Shown here: in pieces, positions 43,226-52,514 of the stretch | Numbering within the stretch: position 1 is the first letter of the stretch | Layout of the letters: the number at the start of each line of letters is the position of its first letter | NCBI GenBank assembly: GCA_041742695.1 | Contig: JBGTOF010000314.1 | Span: 1-56,415 of the forward strand | Direction: 5' to 3' | DNA: 56,415 nt | Source: Kaiparowitsia sp041742695 | GTDB lineage: Bacteria; Cyanobacteriota; Cyanobacteriia; Elainellales; Elainellaceae | Notes under the pieces: generated by a model | Told to the model about the DNA's origin: nothing | The model's database searches: none | What the model saw: only the letters and a program-made list of their open reading frames with translations | Translations under genes and position numbers: made by a program

Positions 43226-44824
43226 GTGACCATTGACCCGCTAACAACCTATCCCTATGCCTCAGGGCGGCGGGTGATCATGGGCACGCGAGGCGCCGTG
43301 GCGACTAGCCAGCCGTTGGCGGCGGCGGCCGGAGCTGAAATGCTATGGGCAGGTGGCAATGCGGTGGATGCGGCACTAGCAATGGCGATCGCCCTCACGG
43401 TAGTCGAGCCCACCTCCAACGGCATTGGGTCAGACGCCTTTGCCCTGGTATGGGATGGAGCGCTGCACGGGCTAAACGGATCGGGCAAGAGCCCGCAGCA
43501 GCTTCCCCTCAGCCTATTTGCCGACCAATCACACATGCCCTTGCATGGGTGGAAGCCTATCACGGTGTCGGGGGCAGTCTCGAGTTGGCGTGCCCTTTGG
43601 CAGCGATGGGGCACATTGCCCTTTGAGCAATTGTTTGAACCGGCCATTCGCTATGCTCGCGATGGCTTCCCCGTCTCGCCCGAAACCGCCCGCGCTTGGA
43701 AACGGTCAGAGGCGATGTTTTTGCCGTTGCAGGGGAAAGAATTTGAGCCCTTTCAAGCGGTGTTTTTCCCCAATGGGCGATCGCCCCGCGCTGGTGAAAT
43801 TTGGGGCAGCGAGGCCCACGCTCAAACCCTCACAGAACTGGCAAACTCCGGCGGCGATAGTTTTTATCAGGGGGCGATCGCCCAGCGCATTGCAGACTTT
43901 GCGGCGGCCACTGGCGGCTATCTCACCACCGCCGACTATGCGGCGCACCAGTCTGAGTGGGTTGACCCCATCAGCACCGATTATCGAGGGCTCACCGTGT
44001 GGGAGCTGCCGCCCAACGGGCAGGGTATCGCGGCGCTGATGGCGCTCAACATTTTGGAGGGAATAGAGCTTAGCCGCTATCCGCGAGAATCGGTTGAGAG
44101 CATCCACTGGCAGATCGAAGCGATGAAGCTGGCCTTTGCTGATGTCTATCGCCATGTGGCCGACCCACAGCATCTGCAGGTATCAGTAGCGGAGATGCTG
44201 GATAAAGGCTATGCGGGCGATCGCCGCGCCCTAATTGGCGATACCGCACTGCCGCTGGCAAACCCCGGCCTACCGCGAGGCGGCACCGTGTATCTGGCAG
44301 CCGCGGATCCCGACCTAATGGTGTCATTCATTCAGTCTAATTACGAAGGGTTTGGCAGCGGCATACTGGTGCCGGGGACGGGCATTGCGCTGCACAATCG
44401 CGGCGCTGGATTTGTGCTGCAAGACGGGCACCCGAACCAATACGCTCCCGGAAAACGCCCGTTTCACACTATTATTCCTGGTTTTTTAAGTCGAGATGGG
44501 CAGCCCCTCGGCCCCTTTGGCGTGATGGGCGCTCCGATGCAGCCCCAAGGGCATGTGCAGGTCGTGGTGAATCTGGTGGACTATGGCATGAACCCTCAAG
44601 CAGCGCTAGATGCACCTCGCTGGCGGTTTTTGGAAGGCAACCAAGTGCTGCTAGAGCAGTCGATGCCCCGCGCTGTAACAAGCGGGCTGGGCGATCGCGC
44701 CCACGCAGTGCAGGTGAGCGGCGGGGTGCAGTTTTTTGGCAAAGGTCAGATCATCCTCAAGCACGGCAGTACGCTCATCGCCGCCTCAGAACCTAGAGCT
44801 GACGGTCTGGCGATCGCCCTCTAG
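43226..44824 (+). CDS. Gamma-glutamyltransferase family protein
   Basis: This 532-residue N-terminal-nucleophile hydrolase is of the GGT family, closest to YwrD-like members. GNAVDAALAMAIALTVVEPT and GIGSDAFALVWDG form the large-subunit start. The likely self-cleavage threonine lies in RGGTVYLAAADPDL, with SNYEGFGSGILVPGTGIALH downstream. The substrate could be glutathione or another gamma-glutamyl compound. No signal peptide is visible, so a cytoplasmic location is likely. It follows the carbonic anhydrase gene by 48 bp; whether they share a transcript is unclear. Confidence 0.9.
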   Translation: MTIDPLTTYPYASGRRVIMGTRGAVATSQPLAAAAGAEMLWAGGNAVDAALAMAIALTVVEPTSNGIGSDAFALVWDGALHGLNGSGKSPQQLPLSLFADQSHMPLHGWKPITVSGAVSSWRALWQRWGTLPFEQLFEPAIRYARDGFPVSPETARAWKRSEAMFLPLQGKEFEPFQAVFFPNGRSPRAGEIWGSEAHAQTLTELANSGGDSFYQGAIAQRIADFAAATGGYLTTADYAAHQSEWVDPISTDYRGLTVWELPPNGQGIAALMALNILEGIELSRYPRESVESIHWQIEAMKLAFADVYRHVADPQHLQVSVAEMLDKGYAGDRRALIGDTALPLANPGLPRGGTVYLAAADPDLMVSFIQSNYEGFGSGILVPGTGIALHNRGAGFVLQDGHPNQYAPGKRPFHTIIPGFLSRDGQPLGPFGVMGAPMQPQGHVQVVVNLVDYGMNPQAALDAPRWRFLEGNQVLLEQSMPRAVTSGLGDRAHAVQVSGGVQFFGKGQIILKHGSTLIAASEPRADGLAIAL

Positions 44825-44882
44825 TCGGTTCAGCACAGATTAATGTGTATGTTAAGGCGAATTCAGACGCTTGCCCCCCAGA

Positions 44883-46973
44883 TCACTGAGGCAGCTTCCA
44901 TAGACGCACGCTAGTGTAGCCGCGTCCGGTCGCCAAATAGCGCCAGTCGGCCTGCACGGAGACGTGATCGAGCGGCAACAGCCGCTCTGCACTGGTATAG
45001 GTGGCGATCGCACGTCCCTCTAGCAGATCCCACTGAATAAGCTGGCCATCTGAATCGCTGCTGAGCAGGCGTCGCCCATCACCGGATATCATCAGCGAGT
45101 TGACAAACCCCGAGTGCTTTTCTAACGTTTGCTGTAGCGTGCCATCCGCTGCATTCCACACTCGAATGGTGCGGTCTGTGCCGCTCGCAATGACGCTAGC
45201 GCCATCGGGGCTATACACCAGCGCGTTAAGCGCGCCGCTAAAACCACTCAGGGTTTGCAGCCGCTCCCCCGTTTCGTAATTCCAGATCACAATTTCGGAG
45301 CCAGTGCCTGCAGCGGCGACCTCAGAGGCCACCGGATTGAGGGCGATCGCATTAACAAAGCCCTCGTAATCCGTCAGAGTTCGAAGCGATTTGCCTGTAT
45401 CCACATCCCAAACCCTCACCGTGCGGTCAGCACTGCCGCTAATCACTAACTTGTTGGGGCTGAATCGTACAGCGTTGACGGGGCTAGTATGCCCCGTCAA
45501 CTGCTGCAACTGTTCTCCCGTCTCCATGTCCCACACGCGAACCGTCGTATCGGCGCTGCCGCTAGCCAGCAGTCTCCCATCACCGCTCAGCTCTAGCGCA
45601 TTGATATAGCTGCGATGCCCGCGCATCTGCTGGGCGGGTTCCCCCGTAGCCCGATCCCACACGAGGATGTTGGTATCTGCGCCAGCGCTGATGATTGTCT
45701 GACTATTGGCGGTAAAAATTACAGTATTGATAGGGGCAGTATGGCCGACTAGCTCCGCCTCTACTGACAACTGCTGCTGATCGGATGGCAGCGACGGTAC
45801 AGATGAAATGGATGGGATAATTGCTTGCTGACGGATATTCAATACCTGCAAACTGCCCCAGCTAGCCAGCCCTACTAGCACTGAGGCAATCCCCACCCAG
45901 AGACGGCGATCGCCCCTCCATTTCCCTATCACCAAAGATGCCTGAAGCGGATGGGTTGAGCCCTGCACCATCGTTTCTGCCCCGCCCGTGAGCGAGGGCA
46001 GCGATATCTCTCGAGTCGTGGGCAAGCCCCCCGTTGGCATGCCCGACTCACCAATTCCCTGCTGGCGCAAAGACTTCAGCATTGCCAAAATGTCTTGTGT
46101 GCTTTTAGGACGCCCTGAAGCTTTGGGCGCAATCAGCCGATCAATGAACTCAGCAAACGGAGCCGACACATGGGGAGCAAATCGTCGCCAGTTATAAGAG
46201 TCATTCAACGAATCGTAAATTTCGGGATTAGTAGGTTGTCGCCCCGTAAGCAGAAAAATGAACGTCCACCCGAGCGCATAGAAGTCTGACTGGGGCACAG
46301 CTAGGCCCTTTTCTTGCTCAGGTGGGGTATAACCCGCTGAGCTAATGCGCGTCATCCCTAACGAACCGTCGAGTTGGTTGAGATACGTCTCGGTCATTTC
46401 ACGGGCTGCACCAAAATCAACGAGCACTACTTGCCCACCCGAGCGCAGCATAATATTCTCTGGCTTAATATCGCGGTGAAAGTAGTTGCGCTGATGCACC
46501 AGATTCAGAACCTGAACGACCTGCTCTAACCATTTCATCGCCTGGGATTCGCTAATGGGATGGTTGCCCTGCTGGCGCATCCATTCCTTTAGATTAGGAC
46601 CGTCTATTTTTTCCATCACCAAGCAGTGCATTGGCTCAGAGCCGTTGCGGGGATAGAACTTGAAATAGCCCTCTGGCTCAACATGGGGCACCCCTGAGCT
46701 TTGCAGTTGGCTCAGCACTTGAGCTTCTTGCTCAAACAACTGCACCGCCTTAGGGTTGTGGTTGTGCACCTCTTTCAGCACTTTAAGAATTTTGGGAATG
46801 CTGCGCTCATAGGCTTCATACACTTGTCCAAAGCCGCTGCGTTTATTGAGCACTCGCATGACTCGGTATCGCTCTTGCAGCAGCAGATCAGAGCCGCAGC
46901 TTTGACAGTAGCGGCTGCCATCGTTGGCTGGGTGATCGGGTTGGGGGCAGGCAGTGTTAATGCAAAGGCTCAT
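44883..46973 (-). CDS. Ser/Thr protein kinase with zinc ribbon and WD40 propeller
   Basis: This 696-residue signalling protein has four parts. (1) A four-cysteine zinc ribbon (C4, C9, C23, C26). (2) A Hanks-type kinase (about 36-300) with glycine loop KRSGFGQVYEAYE, probable catalytic lysine K64, HRDIKPEN (166-173) and DFG (186-188). (3) One transmembrane helix near 355-378. (4) Seven WD40 repeats (about 405-696), whose ends read ILVWD, VRVWD, VRVWD, IVIWN, IRVWN, LIQWD and VRLWK. The kinase is intracellular; the propeller would be on the other side of the membrane if the helix spans it. It is upstream of an FHA-cyclase gene's neighbourhood on the same strand. Confidence 0.93.
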   Translation of the reverse strand: MSLCINTACPQPDHPANDGSRYCQSCGSDLLLQERYRVMRVLNKRSGFGQVYEAYERSIPKILKVLKEVHNHNPKAVQLFEQEAQVLSQLQSSGVPHVEPEGYFKFYPRNGSEPMHCLVMEKIDGPNLKEWMRQQGNHPISESQAMKWLEQVVQVLNLVHQRNYFHRDIKPENIMLRSGGQVVLVDFGAAREMTETYLNQLDGSLGMTRISSAGYTPPEQEKGLAVPQSDFYALGWTFIFLLTGRQPTNPEIYDSLNDSYNWRRFAPHVSAPFAEFIDRLIAPKASGRPKSTQDILAMLKSLRQQGIGESGMPTGGLPTTREISLPSLTGGAETMVQGSTHPLQASLVIGKWRGDRRLWVGIASVLVGLASWGSLQVLNIRQQAIIPSISSVPSLPSDQQQLSVEAELVGHTAPINTVIFTANSQTIISAGADTNILVWDRATGEPAQQMRGHRSYINALELSGDGRLLASGSADTTVRVWDMETGEQLQQLTGHTSPVNAVRFSPNKLVISGSADRTVRVWDVDTGKSLRTLTDYEGFVNAIALNPVASEVAAAGTGSEIVIWNYETGERLQTLSGFSGALNALVYSPDGASVIASGTDRTIRVWNAADGTLQQTLEKHSGFVNSLMISGDGRRLLSSDSDGQLIQWDLLEGRAIATYTSAERLLPLDHVSVQADWRYLATGRGYTSVRLWKLPQ

Positions 46974-47091
46974 GGTAGATAGTCATCGGCTCCCTGAATA
47001 CCTGGGCAATCTTCTCTAACCTTGTCTAGAAGAGGGTGTGGAGCAAGCGGTCAATCGCCTCTCGCTGCATCGGGTACGACAGGCATGCTAC

Positions 47092-47115
47092 TTCAAGAGA
47101 AAATTCAAGAGAAAA
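47092..47115. repeat. Two tandem copies of TTCAAGAGAAAA
   Basis: The 12-mer occurs at 47092-47103 and 47104-47115, about 120 bp upstream of the kinase start, in a 283-bp spacer. The spacer otherwise shows no gene. It might be a duplicated regulatory site or simple slippage. Confidence 0.7.
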
Positions 47116-47256
47116 ATTAGACCTAGGCACTATCAGCATACCCTCTCTCTATGGGGATAGATGCAAGGGGAACACAGTTCAGGGCAGCATAGATGCCAAA
47201 CAAACGCTCGCCGCTTTGCGCTAGCGCTTGAGTTGCACTGCTAGATTAAGCAGCGG

Positions 47257-48249
47257 TTAGCGCGGCACGCTGATCTGCAAAAAGGTATCCAGATCTGAAA
47301 ACGACCCGGCGTAGGTCACCGTTGGGGTATCGTACCCCTTTAAATTGACGGCGTGCTGTTGAAATAAATTGGCGTTAGAGATGGATTCCACCAGATATCC
47401 ATAGGTAGACTCACCTAGAGCAACATCTCTGCCAATTTGCTTCGTGGCAGACTCTAGCCGAAACGCTGCATTGACCGTGTCGCCTAGGGCAGTATAGTCG
47501 GGGCGATCGCCCGTTCCCGTATTGCCTACCATGGCGTAGCCCGTATTTAGCCCTGCTCCCACCCGCAGCGGAAACGGCAGCGGATAGCGCTCATGCAGGC
47601 GGCTCGTCATTTTGTGAAGTGCGCTCAGCGCTTGGGCAATGCGAACCATCTCATCATGGCTCACCCCTTGGGGCCCATGAATCCACACCGCCATAATGGC
47701 ATCGCCAATATACTTGTCAACCCAGCTGCCATACTCGCGGATGATATCTCCGGCGCAGCGAAACCAAGTGCCAATCGCCTCTGACAGAATCTTTTCATCA
47801 ATCTGACGGGTCATCACAGTAAAGTCGCGAATATCGACTACTAATACCGAAATCAAGCGGCGCACGTGCAGGGTCGCTGTGGCTGTAAATTCTTGAGAGT
47901 CGATGCCGAGGGACGAGTCACTTAGGTGTGAGGCAAAATCTGGAGAGAAGAAATCTAGCTCAGTCTGCCCAAACGTCAGGTGATCGCCACTATGCAGCGT
48001 AACCGGAACGCTGACTCGCCGCCCATTGACGAAGGAACCATTGCGGCTGCCTAGGTCAATCAAATAAAACTCCCCGGTCTCCATCCGTTGCAGCATTGCA
48101 TGGTTGCGTGAGATCCAGCGATCGGGCAACACGAAGTTGTTGTCATCCCCCCGACCCACCGTCCAACAGTTGCTGTTCGTGAGTGAGAGATAACGACTGC
48201 CAGAATCGGTGAGTAAGACCAGATGAGGAACAGGCTGGGGTGCAGTCAC
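47257..48249 (-). CDS. FHA-domain adenylate cyclase (class III)
   Basis: This 330-residue soluble protein joins an N-terminal FHA domain (about 8-100: TVGRGDDNNFVLPD, ISRNHAML, GSRNGSFVNG) to a class III nucleotide cyclase (about 130-315). Metal-binding aspartates lie in VVDIRDF and YIGDAIMAVW. The purine-specifying pair appears as Lys (VDKYIGD) and Asp (DYTALGDTVN), which favours ATP over GTP. The FHA domain binds phosphothreonine peptides, so a Ser/Thr kinase should feed this enzyme; one is encoded next door. The product is expected to be cAMP. Confidence 0.93.
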   Translation of the reverse strand: MTAPQPVPHLVLLTDSGSRYLSLTNSNCWTVGRGDDNNFVLPDRWISRNHAMLQRMETGEFYLIDLGSRNGSFVNGRRVSVPVTLHSGDHLTFGQTELDFFSPDFASHLSDSSLGIDSQEFTATATLHVRRLISVLVVDIRDFTVMTRQIDEKILSEAIGTWFRCAGDIIREYGSWVDKYIGDAIMAVWIHGPQGVSHDEMVRIAQALSALHKMTSRLHERYPLPFPLRVGAGLNTGYAMVGNTGTGDRPDYTALGDTVNAAFRLESATKQIGRDVALGESTYGYLVESISNANLFQQHAVNLKGYDTPTVTYAGSFSDLDTFLQISVPR

Positions 48250-48487
48250 TGCGAACCAAGAACCGCTAATGTTTCTGAGGAAGCCATTTTAAGATACACC
48301 TAAGCAGTGGCAGCAACAGGTCAACGTGTGCTTAAAGCCTAAGCAAAGTTAGAGCAGCGCCCTGCCAAAAGCCCGAGATAAAGAAAAATCCCTACTACGG
48401 ACGATGGACTATGTCTGCCGCTCAACTGGCGCATCAGTCGCCTTAAACGTGTCAACCTGCCTCAGATCATCCAAATCATAGCCCACT

Positions 48488-49261
48488 CTAGGCCGCCGCC
48501 GCCGCCAACCAAAACAGGCCATCTACTAGGATCGTACTGAGAACTGCGCCGCTGAAAGCCCACCAATGCAATTGCTGAGAACGCAACGGAACTAGGCCTA
48601 CCAAAAGTAATATACCCAGCAATGCTATTGCACAACCAATTCCCCAAGAGGTTTGCATATGCACTAGGGCACCATGAAGAATAGATCGCGCTTCTACCAG
48701 ATCAGCCAGAACGACCTGTCGCCAAAATGGAATAAGTCGCACCGTGTAGAAATAAGCATCCGTAATGGCAGTTCCAAACAGCGACCCTAAATAAAACCAA
48801 TTGCCCAGTTTGCCTTGTTGTCTCATCAGGGCATAGATCGCAAAAGGCAGCCCGATTGCTTCAACCGGAAGATGCACTAAAGGCTCCCACCGCAGCCAGC
48901 CCCAGTACACTGACCCCGCCAGCCATGTCCAGTTAAATCCCATCATCAAATCACCCCAACGCTGAAATCGGGGAGAGCGCTCTAGCCGTTGGGCGATCGC
49001 AACCAGCAGGGGCGTAATTGCTAGACTGACCCAAGGCAATACCCGCACTAAGGGCGCTTGCACTAGAACAGGGATTGCAATCAAGAAGATGGCACCCGCA
49101 AAAATCAAAAGCCTTTCATTTAAAGAATTTTGAATAAACTCAGACGCGAGTGACTTAGGGGCACTCTGCTGAGGGAGCGTTATATCGACAGAGTCTCCCT
49201 CCAAATGGGCTGGAGGAGGATTCACTGCTGATTGTTTAGACGGAGCGGTATAGAAAATCAA
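48488..49261 (-). CDS. DUF3120 membrane protein
   Basis: This 257-residue protein starts with a hydrophilic segment of about 45 residues followed by about five to six transmembrane helices. Conserved stretches include VPVLVQAPLVRVLPWVSLAI (residues near 61-80), MGFNWTWLAGSVYWGWLRWE and PVEAIGLPFAIYAL, all typical of the cyanobacterial DUF3120 family. Aromatic residues are frequent. The function is unknown. It is separated by 238 bp from the cyclase on the same strand. It is phylum-restricted, so it also supports a cyanobacterial origin. Confidence 0.85.
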   Translation of the reverse strand: MIFYTAPSKQSAVNPPPAHLEGDSVDITLPQQSAPKSLASEFIQNSLNERLLIFAGAIFLIAIPVLVQAPLVRVLPWVSLAITPLLVAIAQRLERSPRFQRWGDLMMGFNWTWLAGSVYWGWLRWEPLVHLPVEAIGLPFAIYALMRQQGKLGNWFYLGSLFGTAITDAYFYTVRLIPFWRQVVLADLVEARSILHGALVHMQTSWGIGCAIALLGILLLVGLVPLRSQQLHWWAFSGAVLSTILVDGLFWLAAAAA

Positions 49262-49592
49262 TTGCTTAATATTAAGGCTAAGTTGATGATTCTTATTTAG
49301 TTAACTTAATTTAACACTAGTTCGTGTTTCCTTACAATGCATCCTCCCCAGGGGGATATCTCATTCATTATCGAGCATTACCCCTAAAATGTGTGAACTG
49401 TGCTCAGTCAGAGCAGGGCGGAGTCTCTAGAGTTTTTAGGATTAATTTGTTTTCTTGGATAGTCTGGCGCTGGGCTCAGATCTCAGTTGAGCCTGCCTTC
49501 AAGCCCCCAACTATCCTGGGATAGGAGCGATCCCCTTGTCAGGCAATCGACGTAAAATTGATGCGTAGGGTGTTTTCTATTACAAGGCAGCT
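49262..49592. other. Spacer between DUF3120 and the interrupted DUF1232 gene
   Basis: The 331-bp spacer separates divergent genes. Small imperfect dyads occur at about 49341-49357 (ATCCTCCCC/GGGGGAT) and 49473-49493 (GGCTCA/TGAGCC). No convincing gene or promoter was seen. Confidence 0.45.
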
Positions 49593-49916
49593 ATGAAACC
49601 ATCGCTAACCCATAACGTATTTAAGCGCTTGCTCGGACACCCCAAGTATCGGTGAGAGATTATTTTGGGTGCGATCGCCTACCTCATTAGCCCAATTGAT
49701 ATTTCGCCGGATGTGTTTCCGGTGCTGGGATGGATTGATGATGGGGTAATTGCAACAATTGTGGTCACCGGGCTGACGCAGGTGTTGTTAGAACGCCGTC
49801 AGGCGATGAAGGCAGAACGGCTTGCCAACTCGGCTGCCGGAGCGTCAGACCATATGGAAGAGCCTGTGATCGCTGATATAGTTGCCGGGGATAGGCATAG
49901 CGAGGAGCAGGTCTAG
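49593..49916 (+). pseudogene. DUF1232 (YkvA-type) membrane protein gene with in-frame TGA
   Basis: The frame from ATG at 49593 reads MKPSLTHNVFKRLLGHPKYR, then TGA (49653-49655), then EIILGAIAYLISPIDISPDV and FPVLGWIDDGV to the stop at 49916. Homologues normally have an aromatic residue, often tryptophan, after the KYR element, so a TGG-to-TGA change is the simplest reading. A shorter product from TTG at 49665 (83 residues) would lack the N-terminus and has no good ribosome-binding site. It is a nonsense mutation, a sequencing error, or readthrough. The intact family is a small membrane protein of unknown function with two short hydrophobic segments. Confidence 0.7.
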
Positions 49917-50245
49917 CATCAGTGCAGTAGCAGCCGGGTCTGAGCCAGTGGGTGCGATCGCTCCGAATTGCTTTGCCGCCTGAAGGTCGAGTTCAGTCAC
50001 CGCTTAGAATGGAGAAACGAATGAATGGATAGGGCGATAGATAGGGCGATCGCCTCTTTCACTATCGCCGCTACGCTTACGTTAACTACAACGTCTTCAG
50101 CGTTCTTCTACTTATATATAATCCCGTTCCATTTAAGAGGAAAGCTCTTCTTAACACTTAGCCCCTGCAATAACGGCTACTGGGGCTGAATAGGGCGCAG
50201 AAGATAGCCGTGGCCCAACTGGATTAGCCCTCGCATGAGTTTTGC
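49917..50245. other. Upstream region of mnmG
   Basis: The 329-bp region has two HIP1 sites (near 49954 and 50047) and a partial repeat of GATAGGGCGAT around 50027-50051. No confident promoter or RNA gene was seen. Confidence 0.45.
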
Positions 50246-52180
50246 ATGAGTACAGTAGATTTTTTAGATCGGTATGATGTCGTGGTGGTGGGTGCAGGGC
50301 ACGCAGGCTGTGAAGCGGCCTTAGCAGCAGCGCGTCTCGGTTGCCGCACGCTGCTGCTTACCCTTAACCTAGATAAGATCGCCTGGCAGCCCTGCAACCC
50401 GGCAGTCGGTGGCCCTGCAAAATCTCAGCTGACGCACGAGGTCGATGCCCTGGGGGGGGAAATTGGCAAGATGGCCGATCGCACCTACCTCCAAAAGCGG
50501 GTGCTAAATGTGTCACGAGGCCCTGCTGTATGGGCGCTGCGGGCGCAAACCGATAAGCGCGAATATGCCGCAGTGATGAAAGGCATTGTGGAAACCCAGG
50601 AAAATCTCACCGTGCGCGAAGGTATGGTGACGGATTTGGTGCTGGGACAGCACGATGAAGTGATTGGCGTCGAGACTTATTTTGGCGTAGCCTTTAGCTG
50701 CACTGCCGTGGTGCTAACCACGGGCACGTTTTTGGGAGGACGCATTTGGGTTGGCAATAAGTCAATGGCAGCGGGGCGCGCTGGAGAGTTTGCCGCAGTC
50801 GGTTTAACGGAGACGCTGAACCGCCTCGGGTTTGAAACCGGACGACTCAAGACCGGCACCCCAGCCCGCGTCGATCGCCGCTCAATCAACTTTGACGTGC
50901 TAGAACGGCAGCCTAGCGACGCTGAGGTGCGCTGGTTTAGCTTTGACCCGCAAGAATGGCTGGTGCGTGAGCCTATGGACTGTCACCTCACCCGCACGAC
51001 TGCCGAAACCCATCGAATTATTCGCGAGAACCTTCATTTATCTCCTGTGTATGGGGGCTGGGTAGATGCCAAGGGGCCACGCTATTGCCCTAGCATTGAA
51101 GACAAGATTGTGCGCTTTGCGGATAAAGAGAGCCATCAAATTTTTCTGGAGCCAGAAGGGCGTGATATCCCAGACGTATATGTGCAGGGGTTTTCGACCG
51201 GCTTGCCGGAGTCGATTCAGCTCGCCATGCTGCGATCGCTCCCTGGGTTAGAGCAATGCGCCATGCTGCGTCCTGCCTATGCAGTGGAGTATGACTACCT
51301 GCCTGCAACCCAGTGCTACCCCACCCTGATGACCAAAAAAATTAAAGGGTTATTCTGCGCCGGGCAGGTCAACGGCACAACCGGCTATGAAGAAGCCGCA
51401 GCTCAGGGACTCGTGGCAGGCCTCAACGCGGCGCGGCTAGTGCAGGGCAAAGAGATGGTCGTCTTCCCCCGTGAGCACAGCTATCTTGGCACGCTGATCG
51501 ATGATCTCTGCACCAAAGACTTGCGGGAGCCCTACCGGATGCTGACCTCTCGCTCGGAATATCGGCTACTGCTGCGGTCAGATAATGCCGATCAGCGCCT
51601 GACGCCGTTGGGGCGTGAGATTGGACTGATTGGCGATCGCTGCTGGAGCCTGTTTCAGCAGAAACAAGCCCAAATTACAGCCGAAGCCGAACGCCTCCAC
51701 GCCACCCGACTTAAGGAGCTAGAGCCTACAGGTCAACGCATTATCAACGAAGCCCAGCAGCCCATCAAAGGGTCCATTACCCTAGCGGAGTTGTTGCGCC
51801 GCCCCGGCTTCCACTATGGGGATCTCGTTGCGTTCGAACTGGGAGATGGGGCGCTGCGTCGGGACGTGCGCGAAGCGACAGAAATTGAGATTAAGTATGC
51901 GGGCTACCTGCATCGGCAACAGGCGCAAATTGATCAAATCTCCCGCCAGTCCCATCGCGCGCTCCCGCCTGATCTCAACTACCATGCCATTGATACCCTT
52001 TCAAAAGAGTCGCGAGAGAAGCTGGCGACCGTGCGCCCCCTCACCATTGGGCAGGCAAGCCGCATCGGCGGGGTAAATCCTGCCGATGTGAATGCGCTGC
52101 TCTTGCACCTCGAAATTCAAGCTCGGCAGCACGCCGCCCCCGTATCTGACCGCAACCCGGCAAACGCAGCATCTAGCTGA
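50246..52180 (+). CDS. mnmG: tRNA uridine-5-carboxymethylaminomethyl modification enzyme MnmG (GidA)
   Basis: MnmG has 644 residues and works with MnmE to modify the wobble uridine of several tRNAs, using FAD and methylene-tetrahydrofolate. The FAD-binding N-terminus VVVVGAGHAGCEAA is at about residues 12-25. NPAVGGPAKSQLTHEVDALG and GYEEAAAQGLVAGLNAARL are family signatures. The C-terminal helical domain, with INEAQQPIKGSITLAELLRR, binds MnmE and tRNA. The length is typical. The gene stands alone with long spacers of more than 300 bp on both sides. mnmE is not in the window. Confidence 0.97.
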   Translation: MSTVDFLDRYDVVVVGAGHAGCEAALAAARLGCRTLLLTLNLDKIAWQPCNPAVGGPAKSQLTHEVDALGGEIGKMADRTYLQKRVLNVSRGPAVWALRAQTDKREYAAVMKGIVETQENLTVREGMVTDLVLGQHDEVIGVETYFGVAFSCTAVVLTTGTFLGGRIWVGNKSMAAGRAGEFAAVGLTETLNRLGFETGRLKTGTPARVDRRSINFDVLERQPSDAEVRWFSFDPQEWLVREPMDCHLTRTTAETHRIIRENLHLSPVYGGWVDAKGPRYCPSIEDKIVRFADKESHQIFLEPEGRDIPDVYVQGFSTGLPESIQLAMLRSLPGLEQCAMLRPAYAVEYDYLPATQCYPTLMTKKIKGLFCAGQVNGTTGYEEAAAQGLVAGLNAARLVQGKEMVVFPREHSYLGTLIDDLCTKDLREPYRMLTSRSEYRLLLRSDNADQRLTPLGREIGLIGDRCWSLFQQKQAQITAEAERLHATRLKELEPTGQRIINEAQQPIKGSITLAELLRRPGFHYGDLVAFELGDGALRRDVREATEIEIKYAGYLHRQQAQIDQISRQSHRALPPDLNYHAIDTLSKESREKLATVRPLTIGQASRIGGVNPADVNALLLHLEIQARQHAAPVSDRNPANAASS

Positions 52181-52514
52181 TATGGCCTTGCCTCTTAGGC
52201 CAAGTGGGCTGGTTCTCGAAGTTTTGGGATCTACAGCAATATTGAGTGATCGCTTTTTAGAAGGATGCGATACATTTAGGTGAAATGTTGTCTGACGCGG
52301 CTCAATATCCTGATATATCAGCGTTTTGTAGTTTGCGCTAGAGGTCGGGACGGGCAGCTGTGCAGCACATTGTTCAAGCCAAGTCAGTTCAAACCAAGTG
52401 GTCTAATGATTTGGTTGGATTGAGGTGCAGTCGATAGGCGATTCTCTCTTAGACGGCAACGCCGAACGCTGCTCCTAGCCGTATTTTGACCGACCTGCAA
52501 GAGCGTTGTCACCT
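52181..52514. other. Spacer between mnmG and the bitopic membrane protein
   Basis: The 334-bp spacer has no credible coding frame. No terminator with a T-run or clear promoter was identified. Confidence 0.45.
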
